DNA of 64,000 nt. It comes from Boudabousia tangfeifanii. Its GTDB lineage: Bacteria > Actinomycetota > Actinomycetes > Actinomycetales > Actinomycetaceae. Numbering within the stretch: the first letter of the stretch is position 1; the number at the start of each line of letters is the position of its first letter. This document shows positions 1 through 8,329 of the stretch, piece after piece. A program made the position numbers and the translations under genes. The notes under the pieces were generated by a model, which was not told where the DNA came from, made no database searches, and saw nothing but the letters and a program-made list of their open reading frames with translations. The DNA is taken from assembly GCF_001856685.1 (NCBI RefSeq), contig NZ_CP017812.1, positions 1,984,001 through 2,048,000 of the forward strand, written 5' to 3'.

Positions 1-757
1 CAAGTTTATTGTTGCCGTTTAGATGCCGAAGCACGTCGAGGTCGCGGGCTGCCGAAACAGTGTCCACCCATTTGATAGTGTCGCTCTTTTCAAGGCACTT
101 CTTGCCCATATCGGCCATGCGTTGACGTTCATGCGCTAGACCGGCCTCGGTCAGCACGTCCTGAGTATTTTCGCTAAGCAGCGCGTCCATCTCTTGCGGT
201 GTTATGCACTCGATCGGGGTGGAGTGGCGAGTGCCGCGGTTATCCATGCCCACGATGGCGAACTTGTCCAAGATTTCTTGCGTGAACACGTGGGAGGCGT
301 TTTCGGCCACGAAATCAACCGCGGAACCACCAGGCCCACCCGGGTTAGTGTAAATGTCGCCGCTTGGTTTCACTCCAGATTTCACGTACTTTACGGCGGT
401 GATGCTCAGGTCGCCCTCGGACGGGTTGGCATAATTTTTCGGCACCTTAAAGGTGGCGCAGGTGCTTTCCTTGGTGGCCTCAATGGAGGAATCGCAGTTG
501 CCCCAGACCAATTTCTGGTCATAGTAGCTTTCCAAGCCGGCCGGGATTGGGCTGGCCGAGGGCGTAGGCTCCACCGTTTTTTGGACCGCGTCAGAGCCGT
601 CGGAACCAAAACTGCAGGCCGCCAAGGTGGCACTCACGGCAAGGACTGCTCCCAAAGTAGTTAAACGTCGACGAAGAGGCTTGCGCGCAGCGGGGCGAGC
701 GCCCACTTTCGTGGTACTTTGCGAACGTTCTTCGGCCGGGGAGACAGCGAAAGTCAT
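1..757 (-). CDS. TAP-type alpha/beta hydrolase lipoprotein (C-terminus outside window)
   Basis: Exported hydrolase of the tripeptidyl aminopeptidase/SlpD-like family; these enzymes remove short peptides from protein N-termini outside the cell. The start is ATG at 757 with AAGGAG just upstream. The N-terminus has a long basic stretch (RRR near residue 30), a hydrophobic segment and an LAAC lipobox with Cys at about residue 48, so it should be a lipoprotein. The oxyanion-type motif GGPGGS and the DNRGTRHS segment (family DxRGxGxS) follow, typical of this alpha/beta-hydrolase group. The nucleophile and the rest of the catalytic domain lie off the left edge. It begins 25 nt after the holB stop, so it is probably the last gene of tmk-holB-hydrolase. 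Substrate unknown. Confidence 0.82.
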   Translation of the reverse strand, partial: MTFAVSPAEERSQSTTKVGARPAARKPLRRRLTTLGAVLAVSATLAACSFGSDGSDAVQKTVEPTPSASPIPAGLESYYDQKLVWGNCDSSIEATKESTCATFKVPKNYANPSEGDLSITAVKYVKSGVKPSGDIYTNPGGPGGSAVDFVAENASHVFTQEILDKFAIVGMDNRGTRHSTPIECITPQEMDALLSENTQDVLTEAGLAHERQRMADMGKKCLEKSDTIKWVDTVSAARDLDVLRHLNGNNKL

Positions 758-782
758 GAGACTCCTTGTGAGGTTAAGATTT

Positions 783-2012
783 TCAAGGCTGAGGAAATTC
801 TACCGGTAAAAACTCCATAATCATGCCTTCAAGCACTAACAATGGGGTCACATTTCCCGCTAGACGCTTTCTGGCCACCGCGATCGCGTCCATACAACGA
901 AGGGTTTTATCGGCGCTGGTCCGAGTCGCCACCTCTTTCACCAACGCTTCCAGGTCCGCATTAATGATGGGCACATTAGCCTGGTGTTGAATGGTGAGCA
1001 CATCGCGGTAGAAGCTCATAATGTCGAGCATTACCCGGTCCAGGTTGTCACGCTCAAGGCGGGTCAAACGCTTCTTTTGTGCTTCCTCACGCGCCCGAAT
1101 CATCGTGCGCACCGAGGGCGGAACGTTCTCCCCCTTCTTAATCCCCAACTGTTCTTTCAGGGCCGCGATTTCTTGGGCGTCTGCGTCTTTCTGTTTCGCT
1201 TCAAAAGCTTCCTTCGCGTTCTGCACCAGCCGCTGCGCCGCCACCGCCGCTTCGCCCGCATTACGAGCCGAAACCGGTTTAATGATCAGATCGCGTCGTT
1301 GGGCAATCGTGTCCTCATCGTCCTCGGCCAGCAAACCGTGAGCGCGACCAATGTGACTCTGGGCGGCCAAAGCGCAACGCAAAGCCAGTTTCGGGTCATC
1401 AGTCCAACCCTGCTTGACCATGTACTCGGCAACCAGTTTGGCCGGCGGAATCTGCAAGTTTACGTTGCGGCAACGCGAACGGATCGTCACCAGCACATCG
1501 CCCGGCGAAGGCGTGCACAAAATCCACACGGTACGCTCCGGGGGTTCTTCGATCGCCTTCAACAAAGTGTTGGTGGTGCGAGTAGCCATGCGGTCGGCAT
1601 CCTCGACCACGATGACCCGCCACTTGCCAAGAGTGGGGTTATCCTGCGCCTTATGCACCAGCTCGCGCACCTTATCAATGCTAATAATCACCGCGTCGGT
1701 ATCAACCCAAGTGACATCCGGGTGGATTGGTCGAGACTCAGGGCGTTCCTCAGTCTTTGGAGGCATGACCTTACGGCAAGAATCGCACTCGCCACAGCCA
1801 GGGAAAGTGGGGTGTTCACACTGCAAAGCGGCCGCAAAAGCCTGCGCGGCCTTAGACCGACCCGAACCGGGAGGGCCCGTCAGCAACCAGGCGTGGGTCA
1901 TGGCCCGACTATCAACCTGGTCCCCAGTCAAACTAGCTCGAGCTGCCAAAGCCGCCTCTTGCAAAGTTTTAACTGCCGCATCCTGGCCAACTAGCGAATC
2001 CCAAACTGTCAT
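783..2012 (-). CDS. holB: DNA polymerase III subunit delta'
   Basis: Clamp-loader subunit of the replicative polymerase: with gamma/tau and delta it loads the beta clamp on primed DNA. The 409-residue protein has the AAA+ P-loop-like segment GPPGSGRS near residue 50, a zinc-binding run of four cysteines (CEHPTFPGCGECDSC) and the IVVEDADRM region expected for the degenerate Walker B. SRC, the family arginine-finger motif, is present (TIRSRC). The ATG overlaps the tmk stop as ATGA, so the two are translationally coupled. The gap to the next gene is 25 nt. The C-terminal third is charged and less conserved, as usual in actinobacteria. Identity is secure. Confidence 0.95.
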   Translation of the reverse strand: MTVWDSLVGQDAAVKTLQEAALAARASLTGDQVDSRAMTHAWLLTGPPGSGRSKAAQAFAAALQCEHPTFPGCGECDSCRKVMPPKTEERPESRPIHPDVTWVDTDAVIISIDKVRELVHKAQDNPTLGKWRVIVVEDADRMATRTTNTLLKAIEEPPERTVWILCTPSPGDVLVTIRSRCRNVNLQIPPAKLVAEYMVKQGWTDDPKLALRCALAAQSHIGRAHGLLAEDDEDTIAQRRDLIIKPVSARNAGEAAVAAQRLVQNAKEAFEAKQKDADAQEIAALKEQLGIKKGENVPPSVRTMIRAREEAQKKRLTRLERDNLDRVMLDIMSFYRDVLTIQHQANVPIINADLEALVKEVATRTSADKTLRCMDAIAVARKRLAGNVTPLLVLEGMIMEFLPVEFPQP

Positions 2013-2707
2013 CGCGTGCCACCCCCAGGCTCAGTTGCCGACAACAATGCTGCTGCTTTTTCTGAAATGGCCTGCCAGATCTGCTCTGAAACAGTTTGAA
2101 TGTCACCAGTCGCGTCAATCACCACGAAACGTTGCGGATTTTCTTTCGCCAACTGCAAGTAGCGGCTACGCACCGCCTGGTGAAAAGCGAGTGGTTCCGC
2201 CTCGATGCGGTCTGTGGCACCCTCCCGACGAGCTAGCGCCTGCACCGGGTCGGCATCCAATAAAATCGTCACATCCGGTAGGAGGCCATTGGTGGCCCAC
2301 AGTGACAGGTCATAAACATCATTGCCGAGGTCGCGACCCCCACCCTGATATGCCACCGACGAATCTAAATAACGGTCAGTGATCACCACACTTCCGGCAG
2401 CTAAAGCCGGGCGAATTTTCGTGGCCACATGATACGAACGATCAGCCGCATACAACAAAGCTTCAGCCTTTGGGTTCAGATCCACCCCATGCTGGACCAG
2501 TTGACGAACCTGAACCCCAAACGGATCGGTACCCCCTGGTTCACGCGTGAGCACCACATTTCGGCCTAGGCTCTCAAACTTACGGGTTAGTGCCGCAATC
2601 TGGGTTGATTTACCAACCGCTTCCCCGCCCTCGAAAGAAATAAACAGGCCCCGACTTTCAGGTTCGAGCCGGGTTTGTGTGGGGATAGCAGGCACGGTTT
2701 CACTCAT
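2009..2707 (-). CDS. tmk: Thymidylate kinase
   Basis: Phosphorylates dTMP to dTDP in dTTP synthesis. The 232-residue protein has a P-loop FEGGEAVGKST near residue 25, the DRYLDSSVAYQG segment that binds the nucleotide (family DR[YH] motif) and LTREPGGT, the dTMP-contacting motif. The P-loop has AV where most homologues have DGAG-like residues, a minor variation. The start is ATG 2707; no Shine-Dalgarno is seen, but TAAACT ends 7 nt before it, so transcription probably starts at the ATG itself. It overlaps holB by 4 nt, the usual actinobacterial pairing. In many actinobacteria topA is adjacent; here topA lies about 19 kb away. Confidence 0.95.
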   Translation of the reverse strand: MSETVPAIPTQTRLEPESRGLFISFEGGEAVGKSTQIAALTRKFESLGRNVVLTREPGGTDPFGVQVRQLVQHGVDLNPKAEALLYAADRSYHVATKIRPALAAGSVVITDRYLDSSVAYQGGGRDLGNDVYDLSLWATNGLLPDVTILLDADPVQALARREGATDRIEAEPLAFHQAVRSRYLQLAKENPQRFVVIDATGDIQTVSEQIWQAISEKAAALLSATEPGGGTR

Positions 2708-2714
2708 GCGCTCT

Positions 2715-2720
2715 AGTTTA
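2715..2720 (-). promoter_or_regulatory. -10 box of a probable leaderless promoter for tmk
   Basis: TAAACT is followed by 7 nt and then the tmk ATG, so the expected transcription start coincides with the start codon. No ribosome binding site is visible. Confidence 0.5.
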
Positions 2721-2779
2721 CCTGCCGAGGGCGCCAGCCGGTAGCTTTATCCTCAAGAGCGAAGCGCCCCCTGTGGAAA

Positions 2780-3304
2780 CTATTTTTCGTCCTGCCAGGA
2801 AGTGGACCACAAGAGCCCAAAAGCGGCAACGGTCAAGCTATCGCGCAACTGCCCTTTGGCAATCATGCGAGGGATTTCAGCCAGTGGCACCCATTTTGCA
2901 CACTCGACTTCTCCGTCGGTTTGGTGTTGTGCCTGCCCGTTTTGGACCGGTACTTTCACCACGGCCACCGCATTGGCTTGTAAGCCCGAGTCGATCCAAA
3001 GTTCCCCGAGTAATTCGGCTTGCCCCGCGATCGGTTCGAACCCGGTTTCTTCCACTAGCTCTCTGACCGCGGTGGCACACGCGTCTGGATCGGTTTGGTC
3101 CCCAAAACCGCGAGGTAGTTCCCACAGTTCCTCCCCCACAGCCTCGCGATTTTGCTTCACTAACAGTACTTGGGCCTCCCAGAGGGCAATGGCGAGTGCC
3201 CCGGGCTTGCCTTTAGCGGCAAGAACTCGATGATGACCCTGCTGGTTTCGTTGCATTTCGAGGTCAAAGTCGGCCGCTTTCCAAACGGTTTGCCAGCTAC
3301 TCAT
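2780..3304 (-). CDS. Nudix hydrolase (ADP-ribose pyrophosphatase-like)
   Basis: Hydrolyses a nucleoside diphosphate linked to another group; ADP-ribose or a similar sugar nucleotide is the likeliest substrate by resemblance, but this is inference. The 174-residue protein has the Nudix box core RELVEETGF around residues 85-93, preceded by LPRGFGD, where the loop spacing differs slightly from the canonical GX5EX7REUXEEXGU. A WLF-like hydrophobic beta sheet surrounds it. The ATG overlaps the stop of the upstream membrane-protein gene as ATGA, so the two genes are co-translated; whether they share a function is not known. Confidence 0.85.
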   Translation of the reverse strand: MSSWQTVWKAADFDLEMQRNQQGHHRVLAAKGKPGALAIALWEAQVLLVKQNREAVGEELWELPRGFGDQTDPDACATAVRELVEETGFEPIAGQAELLGELWIDSGLQANAVAVVKVPVQNGQAQHQTDGEVECAKWVPLAEIPRMIAKGQLRDSLTVAAFGLLWSTSWQDEK

Positions 3305-5142
3305 GGGCGTGCCTTTCGCGTGTTTTCAACAGTGGAAACGTACATGGTGGAGGTCATGGACGCCGGTCCCATCTGCCAGATTTCCTTCAGTTCAGCATAG
3401 GGGAAGGCCACCAAAATCGCGATTAGGGTCCACAATACGAGGTCGAAGATGCCCCCACCCTTGGGGGTGCCGAGGACGCCAGCTGCCACGTTCGAGAAGA
3501 AATTGTCGAGGAAGCCCGCGTCATGCAAGCCCAAAATAACCGCAACAATCGCCAACAAAGTGAAGCGAATAATGCCGCTGCGCAAGCGCTGACCCCAACT
3601 ACGAGTGTCATCCATGGTGTCACGAATCGCTAAAATCACATCATTCCAAGCGCGGGGACTGGAGCCGTTTTGTAGCACCACCCGGTCCACCAAAGGGTGA
3701 TTGTGGAGCCGATGGTACTGGCTTGGACTCATCTCTTGCATAGCTTGGATGACTTCGCCCTCGATCCGCAAAGGACTCTCGGTGCTGACCGGCTTAGGGG
3801 CCAGGCGCGCCTTGGCAATTTCCCAGCGGGTGCGTCGTTTAGTGCGCAAACCCCACCGCATTTCCACCTCGCGTTCAGCCGACGAAAGCGGGTCCCCCAC
3901 TTTGCCGAGCGCGAGGTCAGCAGGCAAAAGCGTATTAGTGAAAGCTAGCCGAGCCACCTGATCAAGGTATGCTTTTTCCTTCTCGCGAGCGGCAAAAACC
4001 GAATTCTCATACAGTTGCGACCACCAGCGAATAACTGCTCTCGCCTCGGTTGGTTGCAACTCCTGCTGAGCGATCTTTTCTGCCGCCCAGGCGACCACGA
4101 AACTGCGGGCAAAAATGGTTTGTTCTGGCTTTTTCGGCAAATGCTCCAAATAGTTTTTCAAATCAGCGACCAGTGCTTGTGTGCTGGTCTGGCGATTGCT
4201 GCCAGTCTCACTACCCCAGAACTCGGGGTCTTTCACTGCGCTAAGATCTGGCCATTTTTCCAGCACAATCCGGCCCGTGCGAGCCGCTTGCGCCCACTCG
4301 CTGCGGGCTTTCGCGATAAAAAGTGGATCTGCAAGCCGTGCTCGGAGGAAAAGCCCTGGGGTGGTTGGCTCCGGCAGTTGATGCCTTGGTTCGAGGTCAA
4401 AAAGCACCTGGGCTAGCGCCTGGGTTTCACGTGAAACGCCCTCGGTCGCAGTTGCGGGCGCAGGCGCTAGATCGCCTCCGGATTCGGGCGCAGCATCCCC
4501 GCGGGTCACGGTCCTGTCTGCGGGCATGAAGTTCTCACCTGGCATGTTCGCAAGCGCGGGCGCGGCCGGGTTTTCGCCCTCGGCCCGCAACTTGGGGAGT
4601 TTGCGGTCCGCAACTGGGGTGCGACCGTATTCCCATGCAACCGTGGCGGCCGAAGCAAAATGTCGGTCGAGACGTTCGAACTGTTTAGCCAGAATCTGGC
4701 TGGTGGTTTCACCGGTAAGTCGCGGCGGTTCGGGATGTTCCAAGGAGGCGGTGGTGATGGCCGATTGGTTCGTTAACGTCATGGTTTCGGTGAGGGCTTG
4801 GGCCTGTCCAGGCTGACAACCCACTACCAGCGGCAGGTCTTGGCCCGGTTCCAAACCGAGGGCGCGAGCAAAGCCATCAGGCCCGAGCGCCAAGAAACAG
4901 ATCCCGTCAAACAGCTGGTTCCGATCAACATAGATCGCGTCCGAAACTAGCCAGGCAGTGCGGGCCATCGCCACGAAGCGTTCGAGGGCGCGCGCCGGCT
5001 CATAGGCCAACCAAGTGCGTGCCTGCTCGAAGGAGTCGAAATCACTGACGCTGACAGTGGCCCTACCCGCAGTCGGCCGAAAACGCGCATAGCTGAGCGC
5101 CGCTTGCTCATTGGCGGACGAGTGCGAAACCGGCGAAGACAT
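3301..5142 (-). CDS. Large membrane protein of unknown function
   Basis: I do not recognise this 613-residue protein. It is mostly soluble and acidic to neutral, with stretches rich in Ala, Glu and Pro in the middle, and two hydrophobic helices near the C-terminus (LLAIVAVILGLHDAGF and LVLWTLIAILVAFPYAEL), so the bulk should be cytoplasmic with a C-terminal membrane hairpin. I chose ATG 5142 over the upstream TTG at 5175 because TATGAT ends 6 nt before it, a leaderless arrangement, and the TTG has no ribosome binding site. The stop overlaps the Nudix ATG. No catalytic motif was seen. Confidence 0.75.
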   Translation of the reverse strand: MSSPVSHSSANEQAALSYARFRPTAGRATVSVSDFDSFEQARTWLAYEPARALERFVAMARTAWLVSDAIYVDRNQLFDGICFLALGPDGFARALGLEPGQDLPLVVGCQPGQAQALTETMTLTNQSAITTASLEHPEPPRLTGETTSQILAKQFERLDRHFASAATVAWEYGRTPVADRKLPKLRAEGENPAAPALANMPGENFMPADRTVTRGDAAPESGGDLAPAPATATEGVSRETQALAQVLFDLEPRHQLPEPTTPGLFLRARLADPLFIAKARSEWAQAARTGRIVLEKWPDLSAVKDPEFWGSETGSNRQTSTQALVADLKNYLEHLPKKPEQTIFARSFVVAWAAEKIAQQELQPTEARAVIRWWSQLYENSVFAAREKEKAYLDQVARLAFTNTLLPADLALGKVGDPLSSAEREVEMRWGLRTKRRTRWEIAKARLAPKPVSTESPLRIEGEVIQAMQEMSPSQYHRLHNHPLVDRVVLQNGSSPRAWNDVILAIRDTMDDTRSWGQRLRSGIIRFTLLAIVAVILGLHDAGFLDNFFSNVAAGVLGTPKGGGIFDLVLWTLIAILVAFPYAELKEIWQMGPASMTSTMYVSTVENTRKARP

Positions 5143-5148
5143 GCCCCC

Positions 5149-5154
5149 ATCATA
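5149..5154 (-). promoter_or_regulatory. -10 box of a probable leaderless promoter for the membrane-protein gene
   Basis: TATGAT, a 5-of-6 match to TATAAT, is followed by 6 nt and ATG 5142. This also decides the start codon. The -35 region is weak (TTTGGA about 16 nt upstream). Confidence 0.5.
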
Positions 5155-5209
5155 GCCGAGGCCGGCACCCTCCAAAGGGAAAGGTAACTAGAATCCGGCT
5201 ATTTTCCGA

Positions 5210-5971
5210 CTATTTTCCGGCAGAGACTTGCCAGTTAGACAGCAAAAAGCGCAAGTTTTTCCGGATGGTTTGCGGCAAATCCGCGACTTCATTGGAGCCG
5301 AGCCCGGCACGCACAATGTCAAGGTGGACGGTAGCGGCAATCGCGTGGGCCAAGAGCTGCAACTTGTCGTCAGTTTCGGTGGCCGGTTTCGGTTGGGTTT
5401 CTGCTGGCCCGAGGTCGCCCTCGGCTGGCAAATCCTGCGGGGAAACATTGAGGGTACGTCGTAAAATCTCAACAATCACGGTTTCGAGGCCGGTGATGCG
5501 ACCAATCGTTTCGTCGCGTTTTTCGCCGGTACCATAAAGGACTTCACGCTGATAGGCCATGACATTGTCATAGTGTGCCAAACATTCGTCGGCCAAAGGC
5601 GAGAGCAACGCCATGATCGCCTCGGTCGGATCGGTGTCGCGATCGGCCATTTTTAGGGCTTGCTCGGTGCCCTGGTTAAGGGACTCGTTCATTAAAGTCA
5701 CCAATAGTTCCGCCTTGGAGCCGGCGTAGCGAAAGAGGGTACCGACCCCAACCTCGGCCTTCGCAGCTAGTTCCGAGGTGGTGACATGGTCGAAACCTTT
5801 TGTGGCGAAAAGTTCGCGGGCAGCCGCTTCGATGCGACGTTTCTTGTCCGCCTTTTTCTTTTGACGCAGGCTCCCATCAGGCAAATCCCCCTCGGGCAGA
5901 TCCACGATTTCGGCTACGTTTGCAGCGTTCGGCTCATCTGGAAGCCGACCTCGGTTAGCTTTAACGACCAT
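5210..5971 (-). CDS. TetR-family transcriptional regulator
   Basis: DNA-binding repressor, divergent from oleate hydratase and probably its regulator. The 253-residue protein starts with a 45-residue charged tail, then the TetR helix-turn-helix at about 46-95: RIEAAARELFATKGFDHV, then TSELAAKAEVGVGTLFRYAGSKAELL. The C-terminal ligand domain is variable and does not name the ligand; a fatty acid is an inference from the neighbour. ATG 5971 is preferred to ATG 5983 because GGGGGA lies at proper distance. The intergenic region carries two palindromes that overlap plausible -10 boxes. Confidence 0.88.
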   Translation of the reverse strand: MVVKANRGRLPDEPNAANVAEIVDLPEGDLPDGSLRQKKKADKKRRIEAAARELFATKGFDHVTTSELAAKAEVGVGTLFRYAGSKAELLVTLMNESLNQGTEQALKMADRDTDPTEAIMALLSPLADECLAHYDNVMAYQREVLYGTGEKRDETIGRITGLETVIVEILRRTLNVSPQDLPAEGDLGPAETQPKPATETDDKLQLLAHAIAATVHLDIVRAGLGSNEVADLPQTIRKNLRFLLSNWQVSAGK

Positions 5972-6000
5972 GCTTTCCCCCATCTGTTTTTCTAGGTCGA

Positions 6001-6029
6001 TTGTACATCCTCACAAAACGGAGTATACT
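6001..6029 (+). promoter_or_regulatory. Candidate oleate hydratase promoter
   Basis: TTGTAC (6001-6006), a 17-nt spacer and TATACT (6024-6029) form a plausible -35/-10 pair. The -10 box lies inside the 12-bp palindrome at 6020-6031, so a repressor there would block it. Confidence 0.5.
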
Positions 6030-6048
6030 CCAAATAGAGCGCGCTCCG
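6019..6048. promoter_or_regulatory. Candidate TetR operator: two adjacent palindromes
   Basis: GGAGTATACTCC (6020-6031) and GAGCGCGCTC (6037-6046) are both perfect palindromes, 5 nt apart, and the flanks CGGAG/CTCCG (6019-6023 and 6044-6048) form an outer inverted repeat. This is the usual position of a TetR operator between regulator and target. Which palindrome is bound is not known. Confidence 0.6.
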
Positions 6049-6135
6049 CTTTTGGGGCCTCCACTCAACTGCTTGATCTTTTGGTCAGGTGGGGCAAGGT
6101 AGCTGCTTTTGGGCAGTTAGACGCAAGGAGTGAAA

Positions 6136-7920
6136 ATGACAAACTTCCAGCAGGTTTATCAGAAGAGTTTCCCGGTTTCTCCGGATGGCAATGCCTATGT
6201 TCATAATGATTTGGGCATGTACACGCACAATCGTCCGATTCCTCCCGAAGATGTGAAGGAACGTAAAGCTTTTTTGGTTGGTAGTGGCATTGGTTCTTTG
6301 ACCGCGGCTGCGTTTTTGATTCGCGACGGCCAGATGCCGGGCGAAAATATCGTGATTTTGGAAGAGCTGGCAGTTCCTGGTGGCGCTTTCGATGGCAATG
6401 GCGATACCGAGAAGGGCTTTATTGCTCGTGGTGGCCGTGAGATGGGGCAGCATTTTGAGTGCTTCTGGGACATCATGAAGGATATCCCGGCTTTGGAGAT
6501 GCCGGAACCGTACTCGGTGTTGGACGAGTTCCGCATTACCAACGAGAATGACCCGAATGTTTCGAACTGTCGTGTGATTAAGAGTGGCGGGCAGAAGGTT
6601 GATACCTACAAGATGGGGATCAACAAGAAGGGCCAGCGCGACATGATTAAGTTGTTGTTGGCGAAGGAAGAGGACACTTATTACAAGACCATTGAGGAAT
6701 GGTTCGACCAGGATTTCTTGGATTCGATGTTCTACACCTTGTGGAAGACGATGTTTGCGTTCGAGCAGTGGCAGTCGGTCACTGAAATGAAGCGCTACAT
6801 GCATCGTTTCTTGCAGTATTTCCCTGGTTTCTCGGATCTTTCGTGCCTGCGTTTTTCGAAGTACAACCAGTACGATTCGTTCGTGGTGCCTTTGGTGCGT
6901 TGGCTGAAGGATCAGGGTGTCACTTTTGTTTATGACACGCTGGTTTACGACCTCGATATGGAGATTACGGCTCATCGGAAGGTGGTTAAGGGCATTAAGA
7001 TCCGTCACCATGACAAGTCCGAGGAGGTGATTGAGGTTCGCGAAAAGGACCTAGTGTTCGTGACCAACGGTTCGCTAACCGAGTCGACTGGTTATGGCGA
7101 CATGGATCATGCTGCACCGTACAACCGTAACGCGACTGATGGTTGGGAATTGTGGAAGAACTTGGCGAAGAAGTCGAAGGTTTTTGGTCGCCCGAATGTG
7201 TTCTGCTCGGATACGGACAAGACGGTTTGGGAGTCGATCAGTTTTAACTTTATCGGCAAGGATCACCCGTTCTTGCGCAAGATTAAGGAGATGACTGGCA
7301 ACGATCCTCTTTCGGGTCGGACCGTCACTGGCGGCATTATCACCGTCCAGGATTCGAGCTGGTGCATTTCTTTGACCATGAATCGTCAGCCTCAGTTCCA
7401 CGGCCAGCCTGAGGATTGGGGTGTGGCTTGGGCTTATGGCCTCTACCCCTTCGCGCAGGGTGACTACGTGAAGAAGCCAATGTTGGAGTGCACTGGTGAG
7501 GAGATCTTGCTGGAGTACTGCTACCACTTCGACTTGTTGGACGAGTTCGAGGAGATTAAGGCAAATACGAAGGTTCGCCTGGCCACGATGCCTTACATTA
7601 CGGCTTTCTTCATGCCTCGCGGTAAGGGCGATCGTCCTGAGGTGATCCCCGATGGTTGCGTCAACTTGGCGTTCCTCGGCCAGTTCGTGGAAACCCCAGA
7701 TGATTGCATTTTCACCACCGAGGGTTCGGCTCGTACCGCCATGATGGGCGTTTATGGCCTGTTGAATTTGGACCGTGACATTCCACCGATTTGGCCGGCA
7801 CAGTACGACATCCGTGCCTTGTTGGCGGCGGCAAAGACCATGAATAATGGCAAGCTGCCCGGTGGCAAGATTTTGAGTCGGTTCTTGAAGGGAACCTACT
7901 TCGAAGACATCCTGCCGTAG
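6136..7920 (+). CDS. ohyA: Oleate hydratase
   Basis: FAD-dependent enzyme that adds water to the cis-9 double bond of unsaturated fatty acids, turning oleate into 10-hydroxystearate; in host-associated bacteria it detoxifies free fatty acids. The 594-residue protein has the Rossmann motif VGSGIGSL near residue 48 and the family signature around ARGGREMGQHFECFWD near residue 100, plus conserved tracts such as HRFLQYFPGF and TTEGSARTAMMGVYGL. ATG 6136 is chosen over GTG 6130 because AAGGAG sits 5 nt upstream. It is monocistronic and divergent from a TetR gene. No signal peptide; known relatives act at the cytoplasmic membrane face. Confidence 0.95.
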   Translation: MTNFQQVYQKSFPVSPDGNAYVHNDLGMYTHNRPIPPEDVKERKAFLVGSGIGSLTAAAFLIRDGQMPGENIVILEELAVPGGAFDGNGDTEKGFIARGGREMGQHFECFWDIMKDIPALEMPEPYSVLDEFRITNENDPNVSNCRVIKSGGQKVDTYKMGINKKGQRDMIKLLLAKEEDTYYKTIEEWFDQDFLDSMFYTLWKTMFAFEQWQSVTEMKRYMHRFLQYFPGFSDLSCLRFSKYNQYDSFVVPLVRWLKDQGVTFVYDTLVYDLDMEITAHRKVVKGIKIRHHDKSEEVIEVREKDLVFVTNGSLTESTGYGDMDHAAPYNRNATDGWELWKNLAKKSKVFGRPNVFCSDTDKTVWESISFNFIGKDHPFLRKIKEMTGNDPLSGRTVTGGIITVQDSSWCISLTMNRQPQFHGQPEDWGVAWAYGLYPFAQGDYVKKPMLECTGEEILLEYCYHFDLLDEFEEIKANTKVRLATMPYITAFFMPRGKGDRPEVIPDGCVNLAFLGQFVETPDDCIFTTEGSARTAMMGVYGLLNLDRDIPPIWPAQYDIRALLAAAKTMNNGKLPGGKILSRFLKGTYFEDILP

Positions 7921-7948
7921 CCCGCTTGGGTTCCGACAGGGACGAGAC

Positions 7949-8004
7949 GTAGAAGCTCCGTTAGGTATTGCTCCAGATAAGTTTCTCGCCTAACGGGCTT
8001 CTAC
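7949..8004 (+). repeat. Stem-loop 1 downstream of ohyA
   Basis: GTAGAAGCTCCGTTAGG (7949-7965) pairs with CCTAACGGGCTTCTAC (7989-8004): 16 base pairs with one bulged T at 7957 and a 23-nt loop. No T tract follows, so it is not a classical terminator by itself. Confidence 0.7.
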
Positions 8005-8006
8005 TC

Positions 8007-8032
8007 TTGTGCACGCCCGGACACGTGCACAA
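8007..8032. repeat. Stem-loop 2 downstream of ohyA
   Basis: TTGTGCACG (8007-8015) and CGTGCACAA (8024-8032) are perfect inverted repeats around an 8-nt loop, starting 3 nt after stem-loop 1. Confidence 0.65.
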
Positions 8033-8034
8033 AT

Positions 8035-8087
8035 GAGGGTGGCGTCCGCACACCTTTCCCCATCATGGGCGTCACTCTCACCTTTTT
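8035..8087 (+). terminator. Rho-independent terminator of ohyA (stem-loop 3)
   Basis: GAGGGTGGCGTCC (8035-8047) pairs with GGGCGTCACTCTC (8067-8079) over 13 positions, three of them G-U wobbles in plus-strand RNA, and TTTTT follows at 8083-8087. Confidence 0.65.
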
Positions 8088-8090
8088 AAC

Positions 8091-8156
8091 GTCCTCGCTA
8101 AGTGGCAAACATAGTCAACGGAGACTTGCCGCCTAGCGGGGACGACCACACTTTTT
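8091..8156 (+). terminator. Stem-loop 4, possible second terminator
   Basis: An 18-nt arm at 8091-8108 (starting GTCCTCGCTA) pairs with 8126-8143 (ending AGCGGGGAC) with two wobbles and one A-C mismatch. TTTTT lies at 8152-8156, 8 nt after the stem, farther than usual. Between here and the stop codon at 8330 I see only a 14-bp palindrome (TAGCTGATCAGCTA, 8245-8258) and a copy of CGAGGGCG. Confidence 0.5.
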
Positions 8157-8329
8157 AGGCTAGGGTCGGCGTTGGCGCTTGGTTGCCTGAGTCGCTATTG
8201 GCCGAGGGCGGTTCGGGTAGCGACCTCGGCCATGCGGGCGAGCCTAGCTGATCAGCTAACAAAAGAAATGCTGAATGCCCAGCTCGTTACCCGTTTGATC
8301 GCCCTAGCCCCACTGACTAGGCAGATCTG

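Noticed and set aside
984..1994. 336-codon frame opposite holB
   Set aside because: Antisense shadow of holB; product is rich in Arg, His and Leu as expected for mirrored codons.
6085..7011. Long open frame (308 codons) antisense to oleate hydratase
   Set aside because: It lies wholly inside the antisense of a recognised enzyme, has no ribosome binding site and its product has no plausible fold; it follows from ohyA codon use.
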